A DNA stretch of 47,878 nt from Candidatus Zixiibacteriota bacterium (GTDB taxonomy: Bacteria > Zixibacteria > MSB-5A5 > JAABVY01), in NCBI GenBank assembly GCA_011056555.1, contig DSEQ01000015.1:1-47878 (forward strand), read 5' to 3'. Positions within the stretch are counted from its first letter, which is position 1. Every line of letters begins with the position of its first letter. A program made the translations under genes and the position numbers. This document shows, piece by piece, positions 1 through 7,666 of the stretch. Below the pieces are notes generated by a model. That model ran no database searches. It saw only the letters and a program-made list of their open reading frames with translations, and was not told where the DNA came from.

Positions 1-1
1 C

Positions 2-355
2 CTTGACAAGGTCGTCCAATCTGGTCACCTTAAGACCCCCGCCGAATTGAACTTCAGCCTCACTGCTATGCAGGACGGAAGTGGGCGCTGGGTCAATGTG
101 GGTACCAATATGATCCTGGAGAAAAAAGCATCGCATACGGATAGAGAAGTTGCGATGATCGGAGGCGGGGCAGTAGTAGGCGGCATTATCGGCAAAATAA
201 TTGACAAGGAAGGAAGTACAGAAATTGGCGCCGTCGCCGGCGCTGCTGCTGGCACAGGTTTGGCTGCCGCAACCGGCAAGCGTGACATCTTCCATGCGGT
301 GGGCACGGAAGTGGTCTTCTTTTCGAGTGAATCGACGCAGATCGCTTTGAGGTAA
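2..355 (+). CDS. Glycine-zipper protein, 5' end outside window
   Basis: The frame is open from base 2 to the TAA at 353-355, so the gene begins before the window and about 117 residues are visible. The C-terminal half carries a glycine-zipper pattern (GGGAVVGGIIG, then GAVAGAAAGTGLA). Such patterns form paired membrane-inserting helices in envelope proteins. They are followed by a short tail ending VGTEVVFFSSE. No catalytic motif is visible. An internal TTG at 47 is not a convincing start because the coding frame continues upstream of it. The gene stands at the head of a run of small envelope and stress genes on the same strand. The glycine-zipper assignment is seen in the sequence; a role in the envelope is inferred. 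Confidence 0.6.
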   Translation, partial: LDKVVQSGHLKTPAELNFSLTAMQDGSGRWVNVGTNMILEKKASHTDREVAMIGGGAVVGGIIGKIIDKEGSTEIGAVAGAAAGTGLAAATGKRDIFHAVGTEVVFFSSESTQIALR

Positions 356-423
356 ATGAAGCCAGGATCTAATAACCGCCGGCTCTGAAAAGAACTAAAC
401 TAATTAGTTAAGGAATGAAGAAA

Positions 424-909
424 ATGAAAAGAATCATCATGGCATCGCTGATAATGGGGTTGTTGTGTAGCGTCACAGCATTTGGAACTAACCGCCCGGT
501 TGGATTACGTGGCATTGGACCGAGAGTTGGGTATACGATTAACCCCGATCAAGTCCATATTGGAGCCCATATCGATTTTGGTGACCTGACCGAGAATCTA
601 ATGATGCAGCCAAATCTGGAAATCGGGTTTGGCGACAATCTAACCACGATTGCACCCTCTTTTGAAGTTGATTATCGTTTCCGCTCAGACTGGGGTGTAT
701 GGACACCATATCTCGGTGGAGGAATTGGCCCGGTATTCTACTCGGCTAAGAACGGAGGCAGTACGTCTGACCTCGGTCTTTACCTCCAGTTCGGCATTGG
801 GAAAGGAGGGTTGTGGCAGCAGGCAGGGCGTTTCTTTATAGAAGGAAAGCTCGGTCTGGCGGATGCACCCGATGCTAAACTAACCGTCGGTTGGACCTTT
901 GGTAAATAG
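424..909 (+). CDS. Small outer-membrane beta-barrel protein
   Basis: About 161 residues with an N-terminal signal peptide ending near VTAFG, then alternating strands rich in Gly and aromatics (YTINPDQVHIGAHIDFG, WGVWTPYLGGGIGPVFY) and a final WTFGK strand ending in a lysine. The alternation and the glycine-rich turns fit an 8-strand OmpA/OmpW-like barrel. Two starts are possible. ATG 415 touches the AAGGA at 410-414 with no spacing, while ATG 424 lies 9 bases after it, so 424 is preferred. The product is a porin-like or structural outer-membrane protein; no specific substrate can be read from the sequence. Confidence 0.65.
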   Translation: MKRIIMASLIMGLLCSVTAFGTNRPVGLRGIGPRVGYTINPDQVHIGAHIDFGDLTENLMMQPNLEIGFGDNLTTIAPSFEVDYRFRSDWGVWTPYLGGGIGPVFYSAKNGGSTSDLGLYLQFGIGKGGLWQQAGRFFIEGKLGLADAPDAKLTVGWTFGK

Positions 910-1113
910 CAATCCAGAAGGCGCTGGGAGAAAGGGAATGTAGAAAGACTGAGCGGCCTGTTTAAGAGGTGTGGCGGTGCGAAGAGTGTAAATGACCAGG
1001 TGACTATCGAGGTATCTGGTTATGGATAGATTAAATTACCGAATCGCTTTTGGCTGATTGGCTGGTATGCATCAATCGGTGGCGATTCAATAATAACCTG
1101 AAAGGAATTTTAT

Positions 1114-1263
1114 ATGTTACTCACAATTGCAATAATTTTGCTGGCCCTGTGGGCGGTTGGCCTGCTGACGGGATATACGTTGGGCGGTCTCGTTCACGTT
1201 TTGATTGTTATCGCCATTGTGGCGGTAATATACAGATTGATTTCCGGCCGACGAATTGCATAA
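1114..1263 (+). CDS. lmo0937-family small membrane protein
   Basis: A 49-residue protein starting MLLTIAIILLALWAVGLLTG and ending in RLISGRRIA. It has two hydrophobic helices separated by a YTLGGLVH turn and a short cationic C-terminus. This is the standard layout of the lmo0937 family (DUF5670) of very small membrane proteins, often found with general-stress genes. AAAGGA at 1101-1106 lies 7 bases before the ATG, a good ribosome binding site. The family function is not known. Neighbouring small stress-type genes on the same strand support a role in envelope or stress response, which is inference. Confidence 0.8.
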   Translation: MLLTIAIILLALWAVGLLTGYTLGGLVHVLIVIAIVAVIYRLISGRRIA

Positions 1264-1297
1264 AGCGGCCGGCGTCGGATAAGGGACCTGTTTGAAG

Positions 1298-1507
1298 ATG
1301 TTTAGCATCGTTGGCGTTACTCTAATCGTGTTCGGGGTAATTGCGCTGATCTATGTAGATATAACCTGCACCTCCGGCAAAAATAACGCCGCCAAAGGTT
1401 TAATTCAGGTCCAGGCCGATCAGCAAGGACATATCCCGCGATCAACGATCGCGGGCGCGGCGGAATCTTGCTCGCTTAAAGAGACATTGATCGTAACAAT
1501 GTCATAG
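1298..1507 (+). CDS. DUF3185-like small membrane protein, probably decayed
   Basis: The ATG at 1298 opens MFSIVGVTLIVFGVIALIYV, one membrane helix, followed by ITCTSGKNN and an LIQVQADQQGHIP stretch. This order matches the first helix and central loop of small DUF3185-type proteins (helix, YTxxE, GPIQV, P-rich, second helix). The expected second hydrophobic helix is absent. After STIAGAA the frame becomes polar and runs on to a TAG, which suggests a frameshift or decay of the 3' part. It lies 34 bases after the lmo0937-type gene. The family match is from memory of the pattern and is moderate; whether it is expressed is unknown. Confidence 0.4.
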   Translation: MFSIVGVTLIVFGVIALIYVDITCTSGKNNAAKGLIQVQADQQGHIPRSTIAGAAESCSLKETLIVTMS

Positions 1508-1579
1508 GTCTGGAGCAATGCACCAATGTGTGTGCCAGATCAAACAAATCATTTGAAATGAGATTAGGAGATAATAATT

Positions 1580-2281
1580 ATGAAATCAAGACGAAAATTA
1601 ATACGGTTCTTGAGGCAGCTTACCCTTTTCACTATAGTCGTGTTTGCGGCTGCCGCATTGTATGCACAAAATCCATACTGGCAAAGCCAGGCCGACCCCC
1701 AAATGGTCGTGGTACCGGTGCGTAGCGCACAAGAGATCGCCACTGATCTCGAAAATGCGAGGGTCACCCGACAACTTGCGATCCATCATAATATGCAAGC
1801 CGTTGAGCGTCTCAAGCAGATCGCCACTGCCATCGAAAGCCGAGAATCGTTGATCGACGATATCAAAGACCGCAAGGATAACGCCAAGGATAGCAAAGAC
1901 AAGTCCGAGGAGAAATCACTGAAAATCGAAGAGAAGGCTAACAAACAGGGGATCGACCTGCTAAAGCGTCTTAAAGATCTTCGTGAGGCTGAAGTGGATT
2001 TAGCAGAGTCCGAGGAGGATCACGCGGACATGATGATTATGGTCCTCCAGCGCGAAAGCGACCTGCAGCAGAAACGATCCGAGTACAATTGGCCATCGAT
2101 CGCCAATACGGGCGATCTGGCCAGGAATACCGCCTCTCGGGTTCTCAGGGAACTGGAAGTAGATCTTCTGGAATTACAGAAGAAGTTGGCGAGCGCAACT
2201 GAGAAGGTCGCATCAAAACAGAAAAAAGTTGTCGAGCAGCGCATGAAACTGCACAAGGCTCAGCTTAAGCTCGGTATGTAG
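1580..2281 (+). CDS. Secreted coiled-coil protein of unknown function
   Basis: 233 residues. An N-terminal signal peptide (MKSRRKLIRFLRQ, hydrophobic core, ALYA) is followed by a long charged region of heptad-like Leu/Ile/Val spacing from about residue 50 to the end. It is rich in Lys, Glu, Asp and Ala, with KDNAKDSKDKSEEKSLKIEE in the middle. This predicts a long periplasmic alpha-helical coiled coil. AGGAG at 1566-1570 is 9 bases before the ATG. No enzymatic motif is seen. The composition resembles that of the sll1863-type proteins nearby, although the sequence is not clearly homologous. A structural or envelope-stress role is a guess from context. Confidence 0.7.
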   Translation: MKSRRKLIRFLRQLTLFTIVVFAAAALYAQNPYWQSQADPQMVVVPVRSAQEIATDLENARVTRQLAIHHNMQAVERLKQIATAIESRESLIDDIKDRKDNAKDSKDKSEEKSLKIEEKANKQGIDLLKRLKDLREAEVDLAESEEDHADMMIMVLQRESDLQQKRSEYNWPSIANTGDLARNTASRVLRELEVDLLELQKKLASATEKVASKQKKVVEQRMKLHKAQLKLGM

Positions 2282-2400
2282 CAAAGCCACGGTTTGCTCT
2301 GAAACCGTGAGACCCTGAAAGGTGCATGAAGGCTTCAAGGTCAACCGCGTGGCGGCCCCGCTCTGGAGGGAGCGCCACAGGATTAACCTGGAGGATAAGT

Positions 2401-2943
2401 ATGAAAACTCGCATATCGCTTGCGGTGATTGCCTCAGTTGCAATTGCCGCCTTCGTCGCGCTTAACTGGAGTGCGATCATAAAGCCGACATCTATTTCCC
2501 TGGGAGTTATCGCAGTTCAGGCGCCTCTCGGCTTTCTGATGCCGGGGCTGTTGACAATGTTCACTCTGTTGTTCATGGTGTTTGTTATCTACCCAGTGGC
2601 ATTGGGATTCTTAGGGGAGTATCATCAAACACAAGAGATAAAAGCCAGGAAAGAACTCTCGGATAGCGATGAAAGCGTGTATTCTACTGAATTGCGAGAG
2701 CTATTGGAATTTAAGAGACAGGCGGATCTTTACTCGGGCTTGGCTGAGACAATGTTTTTAAGGCTGGAGCAGCTTGATGGTGTTCTCCGCTCCGTCACAA
2801 AGGAGTTGGGACACACCTTCAGTGCACCTGTAGGATCAATACAATTTAAGAAAAATGAGGAAAAGTCATGGGTAAAAAAGACGATTACGAAAGAGAACTG
2901 CAGGCACGGCTTGACGAATTCAGCGCAGAGATCGAAAGGCTGA
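2401..2943 (+). CDS. LapA-like (DUF1049-type) membrane protein
   Basis: About 180 residues from the ATG at 2401, preceded by GGAGG at 2390-2394. Two membrane helices (ISLAVIASVAIAAFVALNW and a second at about residues 39-63) enclose a short loop with NWSAII and QAPLGFLMPG, the layout of LapA-domain proteins. A cytoplasmic coiled-coil tail follows (ELRELLEFKRQADLYSGLAE, FLRLEQLDGVLRSV). It resembles the protein on the - strand at 20818-21306 in layout. The last 25 residues overlap the next gene by 76 bases and look like out-of-frame sequence, so an earlier stop may have been lost. Function in this lineage is unknown. Confidence 0.65.
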   Translation: MKTRISLAVIASVAIAAFVALNWSAIIKPTSISLGVIAVQAPLGFLMPGLLTMFTLLFMVFVIYPVALGFLGEYHQTQEIKARKELSDSDESVYSTELRELLEFKRQADLYSGLAETMFLRLEQLDGVLRSVTKELGHTFSAPVGSIQFKKNEEKSWVKKTITKENCRHGLTNSAQRSKG

Positions 2944-3155
2944 AGGAAAGGGCAGACAAGGCAGAGGCCGATGCACAACCCTGGCATCGCAAGCAGATTG
3001 AAGCGTTGCAGGAAAAGCACGGGTTGGCCAAAGAAAAACTTGATGAGCTTAGAGAATCCAGCGACGACGCATGGGAAGATATGAAGGTGGGTATTGCTAC
3101 TGCATGGGATTCTGTTGGGAACGCCTTGAAGTCGGCCGCAAAGCGGTTTGAATAA
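2868..3155 (+). CDS. sll1863-family stress-response protein
   Basis: 95 residues, almost all predicted helix and highly charged, with no signal peptide. It has an N-terminal heptad region (LQARLDEFSAEIERLKERAD) and the family hallmark near the C-terminus, SSDDAWEDMKVGIATAWDSV. The - strand protein at 21867-22136 carries the matching DDAWESMKDGIESAWETI. GAGG precedes the ATG at 2868. The family is associated with stress induction in cyanobacteria and other bacteria; its biochemical activity is not established. It overlaps the 3' end of the LapA-like gene, so the two are probably co-transcribed. Confidence 0.8.
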   Translation: MGKKDDYERELQARLDEFSAEIERLKERADKAEADAQPWHRKQIEALQEKHGLAKEKLDELRESSDDAWEDMKVGIATAWDSVGNALKSAAKRFE

Positions 3156-3343
3156 CAGCTGAGTTTTAAAGCCTAGAAATGCTAAGTGCGCAGGATTCGA
3201 GATACTTATCTGCGCGTGGCTCTACAGCCATCCAGTCCTAACATGGGTTGAAATGTGCCTACAGGTAAGTTTCACCTGACGCAGGATTTATCTACGGCGT
3301 TCTTGGTTCATATAATTGAAGCCGTAAACTAATGTTCGCCAAT

Positions 3344-3453
3344 AAAAAAGCGGCCCCAATATCACTCTCCCCAAACTTTTGTACAATTTGTCTTTGATGT
3401 GCAGTCTGACTATGCGATTCTTGACGGAACGTATTGGAAGATATTAAGATAAT
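3344..3453 (+). repeat. Dispersed repeat, copy 1 (KRPQ element)
   Basis: Copy 1 of a repeat also found at 14473 and 19762. The first 34 bases are identical to copy 3 and contain GCGGCCCCAAT and CTCTCCCCAAAC. The following 75 bases have diverged in bases but, in the frame beginning AAG at 3348, still read KRPQYHSPQT, then xVxFVFxV, then GTYWKIL and a TAA. The only gene-free stretch over 300 bases here (3156-3484) is otherwise featureless. Confidence 0.65.
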
Positions 3454-3484
3454 GAAAATGGGGCAAGGAAAGCAATCTCATTCA

Positions 3485-4234
3485 TCACGTCTGAAAATAT
3501 AAATGGCCCATCCTAACAGTATCTCTGCCCCACTTGAGATAAATGTTCTTGTTCGACGCAACGCGGTTCATGAGTTCGGTTATGTCCGGATCGTTGGGAT
3601 TCTGACGGGCGTATTCGTCGGCCGCCAACCACTGCAGGCCCTCGTATTGATCCCAGTCATTTTTGTCGCTAACAATGGTATAAACAAGTTGGAGCCCGTG
3701 TTTCTCTCCAACCTTGACATTATCGGCATGCGTCCCAAAGTCCTCCCTTTGACTGCCTGATGCATCGAGATATTCCTGTGATGGATCATGGAGCCAGAAT
3801 GGCTCCCCTGAGACTACCAAGCCTCCCGGGACAACCCAGCTTTTCAATGTTTTTAGCGTTTCATTGTGGTCTTTGAATACCCAGCTGGCCCCAATGCAAG
3901 CGGCCAAATGCAGATTCTCAGGTTGTTCGGGCGTGAACCCGGCACCATCCATCTGCGTGAAATTGATGTTAGGCTTGGACAATCTACCAGCGGCTTTCTT
4001 TTTACAATCTTCAATGCAGTAGGGGGATATATCTACGCCGAGCCCTCTGACTTCATATTCCTCAGCCAGTCGAAACAGAAACTCTCCTTTGCCGCAGGCG
4101 ATATCGACCACTCCGGCCCCTTTAGGGAGGTCCAGAAGTCTGACGAGGTGTACTAGTTTGGTCTCGCTTGTAGGATTGCAGACCAAATGCTTTTTATGTG
4201 TAATATCGTAGAACTTCCAAGTATCCAAAGTCAC
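3485..4234 (-). CDS. Class I SAM-dependent methyltransferase
   Basis: 249 residues. The Rossmann motif I is clear at about residues 41-56 (VVDIACGKGEFLFRLAE), followed by an acidic strand end GLGVDIS at about 64-70 and a motif-II-like region FTQMDGAGF. LKTLKSWVVPGGLVVSGEPF is the typical post-core strand of small-molecule methyltransferases. The N-terminal FYDITHKKHLVCNPTSETK could contribute to substrate binding. The substrate cannot be named. It stands alone on the - strand between the stress cluster and the recombinase remnant, which could mean it arrived with mobile DNA. Confidence 0.85.
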   Translation of the reverse strand: MTLDTWKFYDITHKKHLVCNPTSETKLVHLVRLLDLPKGAGVVDIACGKGEFLFRLAEEYEVRGLGVDISPYCIEDCKKKAAGRLSKPNINFTQMDGAGFTPEQPENLHLAACIGASWVFKDHNETLKTLKSWVVPGGLVVSGEPFWLHDPSQEYLDASGSQREDFGTHADNVKVGEKHGLQLVYTIVSDKNDWDQYEGLQWLAADEYARQNPNDPDITELMNRVASNKNIYLKWGRDTVRMGHLYFQT

Positions 4235-4302
4235 TCCGTATTTGTATTGAAATAGTAATTACCACATTAAGAACCATTTAGTCAATCGAAAAGTAACTCT
4301 AG

Positions 4303-4452
4303 AATAGGTACGGATTCGGCGGAGGCACTATAAGAGGTATTATGCCCATATACAAAAAACCCTTTGACATGCTCGCCAAAGGGTCTGAATTTCAATCTAA
4401 ACCTGGTCTACAAGACGAGATGGTCAGCTGGCCTATCGAAGATGCGGCGTAA
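4303..4452 (+). pseudogene. Serine-recombinase C-terminal remnant, left copy
   Basis: In frame from 4303 to the TAA at 4450-4452 the DNA reads GGGTI...PIYKKPFDMLAKG, then EFQSKPG. The right-hand copy at 22622-22966 reads TLCPTYRKPFDILAKG, then QIQSKRG. The LSNCT...PTYRKPFDILA pattern is the known C-terminal signature of large serine site-specific recombinases. Only the last ~50 residues persist, with no start codon and an upstream stop at 4300-4302. The nucleotide match to the right copy runs for about 55 bases in the same orientation. Confidence 0.65.
4353..4384 (-). terminator. Hairpin plus T-run (- strand)
   Basis: ACCCTTTG (4359-4366) pairs with CAAAGGGT (4377-4384), and on the - strand the stem is followed by six T residues (4358-4353). 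It lies within the recombinase remnant, so the hairpin may be a by-product of the KPFD.LAKG codons, but it is shaped like an intrinsic terminator for - strand transcription arriving from 4590. Confidence 0.4.
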
Positions 4453-4590
4453 GGAAACATCCGCATCGAAAGAAATCCCCTCAATCAAGCAAATACAGAA
4501 ACTCATTTCTCCGCCATCGAGAATTGCGAGATCGGGATAGATGTAATTGTCTATTTCAGTCAAAATGATCACAGACTGCTCAGTTATCAC
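4408..4590 (-). CDS. Hypothetical 60-residue protein, doubtful
   Basis: A GTG-started frame reading MITEQSVIILTEIDNYIYPD and later FDADVSLRRIFDRPADH, ending 24 bases before a hairpin with six T residues. The composition is protein-like. However, the nearest Shine-Dalgarno-like GGAG is about 15 bases upstream of the GTG, and I recognise no family. It may be a remnant of a longer gene in this eroded region (4235-5107), which otherwise holds no gene I can support. Confidence 0.2.
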   Translation of the reverse strand: MITEQSVIILTEIDNYIYPDLAILDGGEMSFCICLIEGISFDADVSLRRIFDRPADHLVL

Positions 4591-5107
4591 TTTTCTGTAT
4601 ACAGTACTCCAGAGGACATGGGCGCTCGTTCCGGTATATCTCTGCTGCGATCAAAACCGGCGGACATGCTGCAAATACAGTTTTCTCCGAAATCTCCATT
4701 AAGGTTTGGGTATTGACCCATTTAGGGACTATCCTGACGAAACAACCATCAAGTTGAATTGATCGGAACCGAGACTGTGTGATTTGTTATTTATTGTAAA
4801 ATAAGGTCTTAGTACTAGTAACCATGATGCGCTTTAAACGCTTTTGAATTGGCAGATGACACGACACAGCGAAGGCTCGGGTTGAAAGTAAATTTAGGAA
4901 TGCCTCTTTCTGTCCATCATTCTCTATACTATCCAGATATTTTCGCCCGACAAAACTCGAGACATTCGAGTCTTATTTCCCGCGATCAAGCCCCACAATA
5001 CCTTTAGGCTTATTTCAAATGTCCATTCTTAAGACTTGATTTTACCGAAGATGAATGTATTTTTGTTAATAGATTGCAAAGAAAACCTGGAATTTTCGGG
5101 GGATACG

Positions 5108-7666
5108 TTGAAACCGGTTTATCTGCTAATGGCCTTAATCCAGATGCTGGGTGTTCCGACGGTTTCTGCCCAGTCAGAAAGACAGATCAAGATGGAATTT
5201 CCTCCTGATCAGATGCCGTATGTTCTGAAGCTGGAGGCATCATATACCCGCAACGGGTACATTCGCAATCTTCTGCCTGACATAGACAATGATGGCCAGC
5301 ATGAATATGCCTACGCCTTCAGTGAACAGATCGACAAAGGTTACTACAGCAGTGCCATGGTCTGCTGTGAAGCCCCGAATACCCGCGAGACACTTTTTCA
5401 ATATAACGGCCCCTATCTGAGCAGAAAAATCTGGCATACTTTCGCCAAAGATGTTGTGGGGGACGAGGGTGACGACCTGATTATGATCAAAACCAATGCT
5501 GACACTGTGATCGCGGAAATACTCACCCTTGATTCCAGCGGGGCGCTGGACACGATTATTTTTAAAGCCGTGGTGGCGGAAGACATGCCTCCGGATCAGA
5601 GCTGGCATGACCTGTTTGTATTCATGATCGGGGGGATCGATTTAAATGGCGATGGCGCGAGGGATCTGATTTACAGTCACAGTACCAAACCGGACAGCGC
5701 TTTTGAGAGAGGGATAACAGCCTATGATTTGAAGAATCAGGAAGCACTCTGGTTTTTTCCTTTGGCCGATATCACCGGTGATACGGGAACATGCCAGATC
5801 GTGGCCGGCCTCAAGGACACTCTTATTGTATTTGCCACTAAGGCCACCATGAACCCATATTACAGCAATGGCATGTTCAGCAGTGAATCCTACCTGCTCG
5901 CTGCTGACCTGAGGGGACATGAATTGTGGCGACGCACCCTGAGCGAAGATGGTTTTTATTATCCGATGATCGCAGTTCTGCAGAATCCTGAAAGGGGAAA
6001 TAGGTGTGTATTTGCCCCGGTCAAAGTATCTGGTTCGGACTCGGCTGTATACTCACAATTGGTCAGCTTTGATCTGATAACCGGTGAGACAGTAGATACC
6101 AGCAGAACTTTTGCGGGCAGAATAGATGATCTTTTTCTTACGGATTCTCTTGCAGAAAATAATCCCCGGCTCGTCATCAGTGTTTTTGAAGGCGATCGGG
6201 CTCATATTATGGTGCTCGACAGAAAGCTCGCATGCTTGAGTTCCGTGACAAGCAATATTGCCGCTGTCCTGGCAATTACAGATCTTGACAGGAACGGCAA
6301 TAAAGAGATCCTGGCAGGAATCGGTCCGGGCCTGATAGGGCTGTTTGACCTGGAATTAAACCTTATGGCATACACAGAGGACTATGTGATTGACCCCCGA
6401 ATCTATCTATCCGACGATCAATTATATCTCATGTTCGACAAATCCGGAGAAGGCTGTAATTTCTACAGTTTAAAGCGGCAGAGCCTGCCGGTTCTATTTT
6501 TCAAGCGTTATAAATGGTGGCTGTCAGTGATTATAGGCGCGATCGCTGCGTTCTTGCTTTACAGATTAACTCGATGGATCCATGAATTGTATCAATCCTC
6601 TCTGGGACTTTCGTCACTGAGCAAGGTAGATGCTGCTATCTTTGTGCTGGACCGGAATAAAAGGGTAGTTTTCCATAACCGAAATTCGCTGGTAAGAAAG
6701 TTGTGCGGCAATGAAAATAAAACGCATCGGCAATTTGATGCTATCGAGCTGGCACGTAATCCGGCCGTGGCCGAAGCCCTGGAGAAAGCCTATCAGGATC
6801 CGTTCTTGCCGGTCCAGATTCAGTTTAGCACAAAATCCTATGGACAGGAACAGAGGTTGGAACTGGTCATCTACCCCCATCTGGACAGCAAAAAACATTT
6901 CGTCGGCAAGATTGTCACCGTGGAGGATATAAGTGAGAAAATTAACTGGCAGCGCAAAGTTGTAATCGGGGAGGCGGCCCAGAGATGGATTCATAAGCTC
7001 AAGGGAAGTATGGCCACAGCACGAATAACGCTTGATAATATAAAAGAGGATCAGAGGCTGACCGAGATTATCAGGGAAAATCAGGTACTGTGCAAGTATC
7101 TGGAATCCGTTCACTCCAGGATAGCCGAGACCGGTGAAATCGCCGAAAAGGTGCTGCGGTTCACCAGTATAGCCAAGCCGGAATTGGTCAAAACAGATCT
7201 CAACCAGATAGTCTACCCGGTAATTCAACCATATTCAGAGCTGTCCAGCAAAAAGACTCAATTTCTGACAGAGCTCGACAAAAATATTCCCATCATAGAA
7301 ATAGATCCTGACCAGATTGCCGAGGCGCTTGACAACCTGATAGCCAATTCGGTGGAGGCGGTTGGTCTGAATGGAACCATAAAAATTTCAACCGGCCTGG
7401 CAGAAGATTTGCATGACTCCATCCGAAGCAGGTGTGTCGAGATGACGGTTGTTGATGACGGTATCGGGATTCCCGAGGAGGATCTCGATAAGGTCTTTCT
7501 GCCCGGCTTCACCCGTTCCAGAAAAGGGACGGGCATCGGCCTGGCAATAGTGAAGGAAATTATAGAAAATCACAATGGCTCGATACTGGTTGAAAGCGGT
7601 CAGGGCAAAGGAAGCCGATTCGTTATCAGGCTTCCCATCAAAGGGAGTGAACATGAAAACGGATGA
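5108..7666 (+). CDS. Membrane histidine kinase with repeat-type periplasmic sensor
   Basis: About 852 residues. The TTG at 5108 is preferred because it follows a G-rich site (5097-5103) and directly opens a signal peptide (KPVYLLMALIQ...PTVSAQ). Upstream starts TTG 5036 and ATG 5051 are possible but would add a charged leader. Residues ~22-465 form a periplasmic region with calcium-loop-like FG-GAP/VCBS strands (DIDNDGQHEY, DLNGDGARDLIY, DLDRNGNKEIL). A single membrane helix follows at ~470-488 and then a PAS-like domain (VDAAIFVLDRNKRVVFHN). His629 in RWIHKLKGS is the likely phospho-acceptor. The HATPase has its N-box near Asn747 (LIANSVEAVG), DDGIGIPEED and GTGIGLAIVKEII. It overlaps the regulator gene by 14 bases, so they are a pair. 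The signal sensed is unknown. Confidence 0.88.
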   Translation: MKPVYLLMALIQMLGVPTVSAQSERQIKMEFPPDQMPYVLKLEASYTRNGYIRNLLPDIDNDGQHEYAYAFSEQIDKGYYSSAMVCCEAPNTRETLFQYNGPYLSRKIWHTFAKDVVGDEGDDLIMIKTNADTVIAEILTLDSSGALDTIIFKAVVAEDMPPDQSWHDLFVFMIGGIDLNGDGARDLIYSHSTKPDSAFERGITAYDLKNQEALWFFPLADITGDTGTCQIVAGLKDTLIVFATKATMNPYYSNGMFSSESYLLAADLRGHELWRRTLSEDGFYYPMIAVLQNPERGNRCVFAPVKVSGSDSAVYSQLVSFDLITGETVDTSRTFAGRIDDLFLTDSLAENNPRLVISVFEGDRAHIMVLDRKLACLSSVTSNIAAVLAITDLDRNGNKEILAGIGPGLIGLFDLELNLMAYTEDYVIDPRIYLSDDQLYLMFDKSGEGCNFYSLKRQSLPVLFFKRYKWWLSVIIGAIAAFLLYRLTRWIHELYQSSLGLSSLSKVDAAIFVLDRNKRVVFHNRNSLVRKLCGNENKTHRQFDAIELARNPAVAEALEKAYQDPFLPVQIQFSTKSYGQEQRLELVIYPHLDSKKHFVGKIVTVEDISEKINWQRKVVIGEAAQRWIHKLKGSMATARITLDNIKEDQRLTEIIRENQVLCKYLESVHSRIAETGEIAEKVLRFTSIAKPELVKTDLNQIVYPVIQPYSELSSKKTQFLTELDKNIPIIEIDPDQIAEALDNLIANSVEAVGLNGTIKISTGLAEDLHDSIRSRCVEMTVVDDGIGIPEEDLDKVFLPGFTRSRKGTGIGLAIVKEIIENHNGSILVESGQGKGSRFVIRLPIKGSEHENG

